A stretch of 64,000 nt of DNA from Apostichopus japonicus (lineage: Eukaryota > Echinodermata > Holothuroidea > Aspidochirotida > Stichopodidae): NCBI RefSeq assembly GCF_037975245.1, contig NC_092571.1, positions 26,116,564 to 26,180,563 of the forward strand, given 5' to 3'. Shown here piece by piece: positions 48,101-57,805 of the stretch (the first letter of the stretch is position 1; each line of letters starts with the position of its first letter). The notes beneath the pieces were generated by a model. The model was not told where the DNA came from. It saw only the letters and a program-made list of their open reading frames with translations, and ran no database searches. Made by a program: the position numbers and the translations under genes.

Positions 48101-51100
48101 CCCCCCCCCCCCCACATTGCCCATTCTCCATAATTCAGATGTAAAGTAAATCAAGTTAGTAGATTACTTACCCAAAGAAATGGCTCTCCATAAATTAGGA
48201 GGTATAGGCTAAGTTTTGTAATTATGTATGCAGTCAAGATTGGGATCTGTTTGAAGGATTTGAAATTTGTGTTGATAGTTAGTTTGAGTTTCTTCAGATA
48301 AGGGCTTCAGATACTACAAGTTTGCCTGAATCAGTTCTGTAGAGAAAGAGGAAATAAGTTGGGAGCTGGTGTGAGGCACTGTATGCTATTCTTACAATTT
48401 GAGTGCAATGAGGATCTCTGCTCAGCAAATCTGAAACCACCTGTATTATTTTCTCATTTTAAGCTTTATCAGTATTTCAAGTGGCATTTGGTCGCATATT
48501 TTTGCAAAGAGTAAGTTGTTCTTTTAATTATTTCATATTCAGTGCGGTTGCCATTCCATTGACCTCTCACTTTGGCTGAGGTCAGTTTCTGACATTGCAT
48601 GTGTTTGTCTTTTCATATTGGTGTCATCCATAGCCATGATCTGCCTCATTGTTGAAGAAGTCTGTTTGCAAATTGCAAATATACAACTGCAAATTAACAA
48701 CTATAAATTTACAACTACAAATGTCTTCCTCACTTGAGACTTAAATCCAACACACTTGTAAAGTGGTTAACATGAACCCCTTCTGTTAACCCAATCCAAC
48801 CCCTCTCCCATCCCTCACCAGTCCACCTATGGCTACCTGTTGCAAACGAATATGATGAACTTAAGAAGCTGTCACAATTAATGGCTGTATCCATCAACCC
48901 TCCCCTTCCCATATACAAGTAGCTGTCTTTGCACCAGGTTTTTGTTTGGTTTACATTTTAACCCACACGTCTTGTTGACCTTGATGGATGGCTTGTATTA
49001 TTATTGTTTGATACTACCACTATACACACAATAGTCTATTTGATCACATGATTGACGGTTATTTTCATAATGGTGTGGTTGCACATTCATCTGTCTCTGT
49101 TATCAAACACTCAGGGTCTTAAATGTCTTGCCAATCCTGCAGAATGCATCCGTACCTTAGTTACTTGTTTCTTCAGCCATATATTTAACATTGGAACAGG
49201 GCTTGTTGAAAGCAACAAATTTATTTACCCTAGCATGTGGGTTAAAACAGAGGTTGCTGAAAGTAACAAAATTATTTTAATCCTAGCATGTGGCCAGGCT
49301 GTTTGGTAATTGCTTGCTACCTCTCCCTATGATAAATACATTATATTGATATATCTTGGTTCTCATCCCAGTAGAGGCTGGAAGGTTTTCAGTTTCACTT
49401 TTGTAGATTGTTCAACTCATTGCCCTTCCAAATATATGTAGATACATTTTTTGGATTCAAAAATGATTTGTAGTCTGGAAAGCATCATGATTGATCTCTA
49501 GAGGATGAAAGCAAAAAATGTCAAAGAAACGACTATAGCATTGTTTGATACAGATGGCGAGGCCCACAGTGGAATAACTACCGTCCTTTACTGGTTTTCG
49601 AACCTCTGGACATGTAATCAGTGTCCTAAGCTATGTTTCGATCAACATTATCCATAAGTTGACATCGCTGCAACCTTTGTGTGCTAAGTTATTAGAGATC
49701 AAGGTTTTGTTTGGTTGTGTTAAAATTCTTCTTAATAAGCATAAGCGTACGGGACCATTTCAGTTTGGGGGGGCAGAACTTTTTGTGCCCGAAAGTTCCC
49801 ATGACACTATCTAAGCGGAGCGCCACCATCGGTTGGCGCGTAGCGTACAAGAAAATTTTTGGCAAACAATGCCTCTCAGATTGCTGGAAGCGGCACTTCT
49901 GAGGCCTTGCAAGTTGCATCTAAACATCTTTATTTTATAATCTCACGTTTTAGAAATTTACACTTCCCCAAAAATTTGGTAAATTAGAAGAAGAAAATAT
50001 GGTAACATCACTTTGAAGGGGAAAAATGGGACAGTATAATTTTTAAGCTCCTATTTAGTTACCTTATTTATTATTTTAACACAGTACTCAGCTACCTCTA
50101 GAAAAACATACATTCTTCAACGACACGTAGGCCGAATAATGTCGCTGTGTCGGGTGAGACTGCAATTTGTCTCACAAAAAAGTATAAAATATAACAAAGA
50201 ATATGATAAACCTGTACTTCTAGGCTTGTAGGCATTCCCCCCCCCCCCCACCATCCATGAAAAAGAAAATGTTTCTTATATACACTCATGTTGGGGATGT
50301 CCAGGTCAAGGGCGGCGGGAGCTCTTTTAATCTGGGGAGGGGGGCTACCGACATCAATGGGAACTTTGCAGAAATTCGATTGGACTAATGCAGCCTTATT
50401 TTTAGTACCCTTTATAACTCTTATTGTATTATCTTATTTGTGTATACACATCACTCCATCAACCCCCCCCCCCCCCCAAGGAAAATATGCATACTAGCAC
50501 TGCAATATCCAATGCGCAAATTGGGAAACAAGGAACAAGTTTTCTATTGAGACAAAATGAGGTGAAACCATGCTAGTTGCTAATGTAGGAATCTTCCGAA
50601 TTTTTTTTCCGAGTTTTTTTCTTGTTAATATCTTAACAAATTTTTTTCCATTTGAAATAGCTTTGAGTTTGACCCACAGAAATTCATTATAAGTCACGGG
50701 CTTAGTCAGGATTTGCAAAGTTGTATGCACGACTATCTGAGCGGAGCGCCACCATCGGTTGGCGCGGAGCGTACTATAAAATTTTTGGTTTTACAAACCC
50801 CCTCAGATGGCCAGAAACGGCCCTTCCCGAGTGTTCATTCTGGTTCCCTGGCCTCTTGCTAACTTCAGGCACCTCAGTTTTTATGTAGAAAAATGGCATA
50901 TTTTTAACCTAAGGAAAAGTGGGGGCATGTTCCCCCTGTGCCCCCCCCCCGGTTCCGCCGCCCTTGGTCCAGGTATACAATTGACTAGTTAGAAAAAAAA
51001 TGATCGTGCAAAAAGCGTGGTAGCCCAGATGAACTGCGCTTACGGTGGTGTTACACGGAAATATTCGGGCATCATGATGCTAAATAAAGAAAATCATGGA

Positions 51101-51148
51101 ATTGTCGGGCAAAAATTGGAAAAAGGTTCGGGCAAGGTACTGCATATT

Positions 51149-51197
<49 letters not shown>

Positions 51198-52243
51198 TTC
51201 CAGAGGACAAGAAATTTGGGCAAAAGTCCTGAAAAATTCGGGCAGCCTAAGAGGAGAAAAAATATATATATATATATTTTTTTTTTCTCCTCTTAGGCTG
51301 CCCGAATTTTTCAGGACTTTTGCCCGAATTTCTTGTCCTCTGGAAATTTGGGGGGGCAGTCTGCCCCCCCCCCCCGCCTCGTACGCCTATATTAATAAGT
51401 ACAGTTAGGATGAATCTGTGAGTTCTGTAAAAAAAGACAACTCTTGCTCATATCAGACACCTGGTCCTCAACAGGTTCTCAGAAGGACCAACAGTTGATT
51501 TGTGATATTTTTGGCAATAATATTGTGTGTGTGCATCGAACTACATAACGATTTTAGGAGAGTGCTTCTCCCTTGTAAATATTCCTTACAAGCAAGGAAC
51601 CATAGTGCCCTTAGGATCTTGTTAAGATATATATTCTCTTGTTGACAGATGAGGGTAACCCATGGTTAAATTTTGATATAGTCACCGCCTTATCATTGGT
51701 TACCATGATATCCATATCTTGTGTTATTGGCTGCATGGTTTGGATGACATACAAATGGAAATGCAAGACACAGGGACCTTGCACATGTCAGTGTGAGGCA
51801 TGCCAAGGCTGTATGGGGTAAGTTTTCTCCAATCTTGTGAATTTTATGGATAAAGTTGAGTGAGATGATCACTTCCCCTTACTCTGGGTGCAAAAGATTC
51901 CTAGTAAAATAATGAAAATTCAAAAGAGGCAAATTGAGGGAGTGATTTTCTGGACTACAATAGTTATGGAAGTTTCATTTCTTAACATTATGGGAAATGT
52001 AATGGAACGTTTAGAATAGATTATACTGTATCCATCACAACATCATATAAGTCACTTTATAAATGTATGAGTGTTTGTTTTTCTTTCTGGAGGTTTAAAA
52101 TATTGAATCCTAAAGTCGTCTGTCTGATAGATCAGTAATTTTGATTGTGGGATGCCTTGTTGGGTCGCTGTCAGTTAATTGGAAGCACTCAGATCTGTGT
52201 AAACTTACATTCTGTGCAAGAAATCTGCCAGAGTATGATATGA

Positions 52244-52320
<77 letters not shown>

Positions 52321-53432
52321 ATATAATCTTTTGAGCATCCCGCATGCAGGAAGCTTCAAGAGGAGGTTAACATTGAATGTGATTTGATGAGACGATAGGT
52401 GTCAACCAATACAGTTTCATGATGGGAGTTACAGAAGGACTTAAATTGCACCATGTATTATTTACTCATCTTCACTTCATTGGGGATCTTGTGCTAAAAT
52501 ATGGTAGAATATCGTATATAATTTGATTCATTTTCTGTTTCCTATCAGGGCTTCCTCCACACACGAATCTGCTCATTCACTGGATAGCATCACGAGCGAA
52601 AATCCTGATCCTCCCACCACAGACACTAAGGTGAGTGTATTACATTGTTTTCTGTGTCAGTCAATTTAAAAACCAAAATGTGCTATTGAAAGTCATTCTA
52701 ACGAATCTTTGAAGGTCGTGTGGGATTTAGCTTAACCCTGTTTGTTGTATAATATTCAATTTCAATGGCAGAGTCAACTGGGGCATTGCATTCCTCCGGA
52801 GTTTTTAAGTCACTCTCTTTCTTTCTGTAGATTACGGTAACGATAGCGATCGAAGAAAGCGAGACTTGGTCATTTGTACTCTATCGTACTTGTACTTATG
52901 TACCCTTCTATTTAAATACTTGTCCTGAAAATGCCTTCGAATTCAGGTGCTTGTACACTATAAATCTTTCCTAGTGTATCATGCTTCCAAACTGGTCTCA
53001 CACCTGGATTACAATCTCTATCTGATCAACATCATGTTTACACTAAGATTGATCTTGGATAGGATCTCCTTGTTTGGTCTGGATTGCAAGATCCCAAGAG
53101 AACATAATTCCACAGGCGACTGTGTAGTCCTTCAGCTTTCGTGAAACTTCAAGCCTGGAAATGTCCATATTTTGTGAAATTTTTACGTAGCGTCTAAACG
53201 AGACAAATATCCCGCTCACTCTCTCCCCTCATATCCATTGTCATCCTCAATTTACCTCTTCATTACCAATACAATGTCTGCTTTTATCTTCTCTCTCTCG
53301 CAAAAATCAAAGAGTCCTGCAGACATGGAGCTGCTTAGAAATCGGAAGAGATCAAGTGTTGCTATCCCAGTGCTCTCCCAATTCACAATGCCAACAAAAC
53401 AAACAGAAGCCAACCACTATATAAAGGAATAG
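42186..53432 (+). CDS. TNF-receptor-like type I membrane protein, 10 coding exons, about 283 aa
   Basis: Coding exons: 42186-42212, 43858-43929, 44697-44782, 45246-45336, 46592-46652, 47269-47313, 47374-47472, 51649-51817, 52549-52630, 53313-53432; all phases agree. Residues 1-33 are a signal peptide split by an intron (MKANTIIAK then a Leu/Ile core). Residues 39-105 hold ten Cys (39, 50, 57, 64, 65, 67, 79, 82, 88, 105); GYYKC, CPCQQGSF and NKCSQCLPFRDC resemble TNFR cysteine-rich domains. A Ser/Thr/Pro stalk follows, then a helix at about 171-194 and a short tail without a death domain. Just inside the membrane are six Cys at 199, 205, 207, 209, 212 and 215. I found no canonical TRAF motif. 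It is probably a cell-surface receptor; family membership rests on Cys spacing and could be a different Cys-rich receptor. The last exon has two usable acceptors (53313 or 53323) giving different tails. Confidence 0.75.
45830..46200 (-). mobile_element. MITE family A, complete copy (371 bp)
   Basis: Bounded by TTAAAGGCATTGAAGACTTG on the left and CGAGTCTTCAATGCCTTTAA on the right, perfect or near-perfect inverted ends with TTAA at both edges. Inverted relative to the copies at 16196 and 41461. Lies in the intron between receptor exons 4 and 5. The short open frame inside it is a by-product. Confidence 0.85.
47269..47313 (+). other. 45-nt symmetric (phase 1-1) exon in the receptor stalk
   Basis: Preceded by TTTTTTGGTGGCAG and followed by GTAAGAA. 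It encodes 15 stalk residues around HLSSPEIPTLKP. Both borders are phase 1, so inclusion or skipping keeps the frame. The next intron is only 60 nt (47314-47373). It could be a cassette exon. Confidence 0.65.
50299..50974. mobile_element. Inner hAT-like element nested in the outer one
   Basis: GTCCAGGT is at 50299-50306 and 50967-50974, with inverted ends CAAGGGCGGCGG and CCGCCGCCCTTG just inside. The 660-bp body carries the same GCGCCACCATCGGTTGGCGC block (near 50750) as the outer element, so the two families are related or share an internal module. Confidence 0.85.
51151..51200. repeat. (TA)n microsatellite
   Basis: TA dinucleotides with one CA interruption, next to the palindrome inside the outer transposon. 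Confidence 0.9.
51196..51347. repeat. Long near-perfect palindrome
   Basis: Arms of about 65 bases. CCAGAGGACAAGAAATTTGG on the left is mirrored by the right arm ending TTTCTTGTCCTCTGG, with one mismatch noticed. The centre is a short TA run. It lies near the right end of the outer hAT-like element. Confidence 0.93.
52240..52318. repeat. (TA)n microsatellite in receptor intron 8
   Basis: Nearly 80 bases of uninterrupted TA between exons ending 51817 and starting 52549. No other feature seen in that intron. Confidence 0.95.
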
Positions 53433-53965
53433 TAAAGGAAAAAGGGCAAGGGCATCTTGGTTAAAACAGTTATCTTAGTATCTTACATCAGGATAAGAAG
53501 ATCTTTGCTATTTTCAGCAGTTATCCATTGTTTCGTGTCCAGCAGGAGCTGCAGAGCAAGCACACCAGATGGAGGAGCATAAAAGATGCATAGTTTGTCT
53601 AGAGAGGGAAGAATGACAATATATCTGTGGCTTTAGGAGAATGAACCTTACTAAGCCTTCCTTGAAAGCCTTCAACTTTCCTTACAACAGTCTTGCCAGT
53701 GTTTTTGCCAATCTTCAATTAATCATGAACAAGTCTACTTATTATTCCATTAGTCTATAAAATGAAATGCATTTGTACCTTTCATAGTGCACCTAAGTTT
53801 CCTTTCATCATCCTAGACTTGAAAGTAGTAAATCCTAAGTGTTGCTTGTTTTAAGCTTTTATTCTATGGAAAATTGAATACAAGTTTTCATTTCAATAAC
53901 TTGAGCTTTGTCTTTAAACACTTTTTTTAATAATGTAACATTGTACTATATAATTCATATATCTA

Positions 53966-54796
53966 TATTTGATTGGAAAATATTTGTCAATGTGGGAAGA
54001 AAAATATGTTTTGAAGATTTGTGTTCTTATAATGGTATGCAATATTACAGTAAATGGTTGTAGACTGTACTTATATACTGATTAGGTATATTACATTTTA
54101 TCTAGTTTTATTATCATGATGTGGACCCGTATAACAAGATCAAGTGTTGGGTATTTAAGTCAGGTAAATTTATTCTTGTCTACTGGTTTTCTGGACCGGT
54201 GCGGAGTCGCAGGCCCTGGGCTACGGGAAGTCTCTGAGACAAGTATCAGAAAAATAACCACAGCTAGCAAATTAGCTACTATTGATACTAAACAGGCCAT
54301 CTCTTGCTGATTCATCTAGGTATCCCAAAGGGGGGCCTGTCATTAAATTGAAAATTTTATAAAGTTACAGGACATTGTTCTGTATATTTCATAAACAAAA
54401 TAAAGAGGGATAAAAATGCTTTATATAAATTTTATTGGAAAGTATTTGTAAATGTGGGGAGAAAAATATATTTTTAAAGATTTGTGTCCTAATAATGTAT
54501 GCAATATTACAGTAAATTGGTTGTAGACTGTACTTATATACTGGTAGGGGTATATTACATTTTATCTAGTTTTATTATCATGGTGTGGACCTGTATAACA
54601 TGATAAAGTGTTGGGTATTTAAATCGGGTAAATTTATTCTTGTCTCAGGGTTTTCTGGACCGATGCGAAGTATCAGAAAAATAACCACAGCTAGCGAATC
54701 AGCTAGTATTGATACTAACAGGCCCTGTGTCCTTTTATAGCCCATTGCTAATTCCTCTGGTATCTCCAAGGGGGGGGGGGGCTTTCATTAAATTGC
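53966..54796. repeat. Two-copy tandem duplication, period about 465 bp
   Basis: 53966-54343 and 54437-54796 share long blocks in the same order: GGTTGTAGACTGTACTTATA, TTATCTAGTTTTATTATCAT, GTGTTGGGTATTTAA, GAAAAATAACCACAGCTAGC. The second copy lacks about 30 bases after GGTTTTCTGGACC. It lies just after the receptor gene, whose candidate AATAAA (54399-54404) falls between the copies. Confidence 0.9.
54399..54404 (+). terminator. Candidate poly(A) signal for the TNFR-like gene
   Basis: AATAAA about 970 bases after the stop. It would place the first copy of the tandem duplication in the 3' UTR. Not the only possible site. Confidence 0.3.
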
Positions 54797-57222
54797 TATC
54801 GGGCACACCAAACATAGGTATCTAGTATCTTTGCTGTAACTGTGTCTTAATAATAAGAAAGCTCCCACTATGGTACACATATGACTATTGCAATTATGAG
54901 CACAGTAAATATAGGGGAAAAAATCTGGAGAATCTGTGACAATTTAATGTTTATATTTGTTTGTTGGATGGAGTGGTAGGCCTTAAGACTACAGTACTAG
55001 TGTATGTCACAGCTTTCAAAATCAGTTGAAAAGAGGAGTTCATTTTCTTTTTTATATTTTAATTATCTATTTCAAGGGTCTACATGTTTTAATAGCTTTC
55101 ATTTTTTTGGCCAAATATGGCAGCTGAATAATAATACAATTTTTTTGTACTTTTTCATCACATTTACAAGAAAGGCTGTAATACATATTTTGTGCATAAA
55201 TCTTTCTGCTTTTTTTTTTACTTTGTAAGTACAAACAAGATATCATATCAATGTTACTCATCTGCTATATTTTAAGTAGACGTTGGCATGTAAATAAAAA
55301 AGTGCTAGTAATTTCTAAAGCTCTTCTGGTTCTCAAGTTATACCTTTATGACAAATATCCCTGGAATGCCACCTATGGGTGGTTTACACATTTTGACCTC
55401 TTGTGACCGCAAAATAAAGCTTGCATGAATTTCGTATTTAGCTTCAGCGAGTACCCTATTGTTGTTTATAGAGGTCATAGGTCATTTGAGGTCAATAGAG
55501 TCAAAGCCCATTTGCCCAATATACACTTCCCCTGAATTCAGGTAGTGGACGTCCTTTATAAATTGTGTTAATTATTAATGCTACATGTGGAATTTGGTTG
55601 CCAATTAATCTCAGTTTGCAATATAAAGCACTACACAGTGAGCCGCTTCTTGATTAATGAACATCCTCATAAGCAAACTTGCTGTCCCGGATGTGTAACT
55701 TAACCCAGGTCATTGGTAACTTGTCACTCCTACACACCAAAGTGTGCACAATTCAAACAATCTTTCCTGGGGCACCACAGCCACGTGTCCCCTGCAGCCA
55801 CAAACCGCCGCACGCAACTACATTTACAAGTCACCTCGCAAGTCCTTATTTATACACCTGGGTGAAGAGAGGCAATGGAGATAAAGTGCCTTGCCCAAGG
55901 ACACAACGCAGTGATCTGGCCAGGGCTCGAACCTGTAATCCTTAGATCACAAGTCCACTGCCTTAACCACATGACCACAACGCCCTCTATTTACAAAGAA
56001 ACGTTGAAAGGGATATCCAGTCAGCAGGCAATGAATTTGAAATCAAGACCCTGTCTAAATACAGTAGGCCTACATCTGGTTGCTTGTATATGTAACTGTG
56101 GAAGGCTATAACTCCTTCATTCTCCAGGAAATGCATTGTTAGGTGGTCTGTGATATCATACTATTTCAAGTAGTTTACTGTCACTCCTCAAGATCCTTAC
56201 TTTTCCTATAATAATTGAATCCTGTGATTCCTGTTGTTTAAATACTGTTGCATTGGGATGGGTTTTTGGAAATTGGTTACTTAGCTGTGAATGTTTACCA
56301 TTGCCCTGGTTCAAGAGTGACAACTGGGGCCCTTCACACTTACTTCATCTCAGCTGCACTGAATAAAATGTACTTCACACAATGCTATCAAAAATTAATG
56401 TAAAATTGAAAAAAAAAAACATCTCTAATTAACTCTTGTACATGTACTGTACACCTTGAAACAGGGAAAATCGAGTTTAGGAAGCAATATTCGACTTGCA
56501 ATTTCTGCAGACTGCAAGAATCCCCACAGATTTTTCATCTATCTGCACCTAAAATAGGTGCCTTTTAAGCCAAGAATTTGCTCACTTGTGTGAAATAAGC
56601 TTTAAAAAGCATAAATTAAGCCAGCTGAGGAAACTTGCATTTCAGAAGAGTAAATTAATTACGGAGGCAAGTTTTGTCATATAGTTTTCTTTCCCACCCG
56701 CAAAATGTCTGCTCACAGGTGAAATCCTTTTCCATACATAATATTTATCACCCAAGAGATCCACTTTTTTATCATGATGATACCAGTCTTGTAGACAATG
56801 CTAACTTTGCTACTAATGTAGCATATATGCTACTTGGTTGCACTTGGCTACTAAGTCTAGCTCCTACAGGCAGCTTAGAAAAAGGAAATTTGAACGAAAA
56901 GTGAAGCATTAAAAAATGATTGTCAGTTTATTTGTCTTTAAAATAATTTTATTGTTATAACAAAAGTATACAAGTGTAAAGATCACACACACATTATACA
57001 CCGGTGGTACCACAGCACACACGTATTGCAATAATGAATGTATACAAAAGTTGCTTAGTTGGACAAATACAATAAGAAATAAAGCAAAACAAAAGAAAAG
57101 ATTTCCAAGATGGAAACAGAAAACCAGCTGGCCTATTGATTCTTTGTCACCTTTGACATGAGAGTACTTATAGTTTACGTACAGCACCGCACGCTAGTTT
57201 GACCATTCCCAAAGAAGAACAT
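54797..57222. other. Intergenic DNA
   Basis: A/T-rich, containing one SINE (55690-55990) and a diverged AGGTCA-type repeat near 55370-55520. No coding exon supported on either strand. Confidence 0.5.
55690..55990 (-). repeat. tRNA-derived SINE, family 1, best-preserved copy
   Basis: Minus-strand head: GGTCATGTGGTTAAGGCAGT (box A region) and CAGGTTCGAGCCCTGGCC (box B at 55923-55933), then TTGTGTCCTTGGGCAAGGCA, CACCCAGGTGTATAAA and a tail. The tRNA-like part supports a pol III-derived SINE. It could serve as the reference copy for the other three. Confidence 0.75.
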
Positions 57223-57805
57223 TTAAAGGATTGGTTCAGTTGACATACATGTTTATGTTATATGAAAGAGGACAATAAAAGAAACACAATGGTGCAAAAA
57301 CTGTTCAAATATCTTTTTTGGTTAACGAGATATTCAAGTGTAAAGTTTTATCAGATTGTGTAGAAACTGCTGAAATCTGACTAGCTGTGATGTAACATCC
57401 TCACATTCCTGAAAAGTCTTTGTTTTTTTTTCTAAATATTTTGTGAGATTTCATGACTTTCAACCAAAAGATATGTCAGGAGATCTCATATTTGTCAAAG
57501 GAAGTATTTGAGATTAAACATCTGAAGAATTTTTGATTATATTATTTTCAAATGTGTTAAAAAATGTAAATAATTTTTAAAGAAATATATTCACACATGT
57601 TAAGGAAGTGAGGATGTGACATCACACCCTCAGAGTAAGTCTTTCTACACCAGTCATTTTCAAAGAAATTTTGGTATCTTCAAAGTGTCATACAGTATCT
57701 CCTTAACAGAGCATGCTATCATGGTAGTTTCTTCACTGTTCTTTTTGTCTTTCTGTGCTCTTTCATACAAAATAGACATGTCAAACACCTGAACCAATCC
57801 TTTAA
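57223..57805 (-). mobile_element. MITE family B, copy 2 (583 bp)
   Basis: Edges TTAAAGGATTGGTTCAG and CTGAACCAATCCTTTAA, TTAA on both sides, and the interior matches 21689-22272 in reverse orientation (for example AGATATGTCAGGAGATCTCA and GTGAGGATGTGACATCACAC). Confidence 0.85.

Larger units (their letters stand above)
49732..51399. mobile_element. Outer hAT-like element with 8-bp target duplication
   Basis: TTAATAAG occurs at 49732-49739 and 51392-51399. Inside are inverted ends CATAAGCGTACGGG and CCTCGTACGCCTATA. The body holds a GAGCGCCACCATCGGTTGGC block near 49820, a second insertion at 50299-50974, and a long palindrome at 51196-51347. There is no transposase frame, so it is non-autonomous. 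Without the inserted element it would be about 984 bp. Confidence 0.8.
47473..51648 (+). other. Receptor intron 7, carrying nested transposons
   Basis: A 4.2-kb intron, the longest in this gene. The first 2.2 kb are unremarkable A/T-rich sequence plus a polyC run near 48100-48113. The open frame at 47698-47985 on the minus strand has no recognisable family. From 49732 to 51399 lies an inserted hAT-like element with a second element inside it. Confidence 0.6.
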
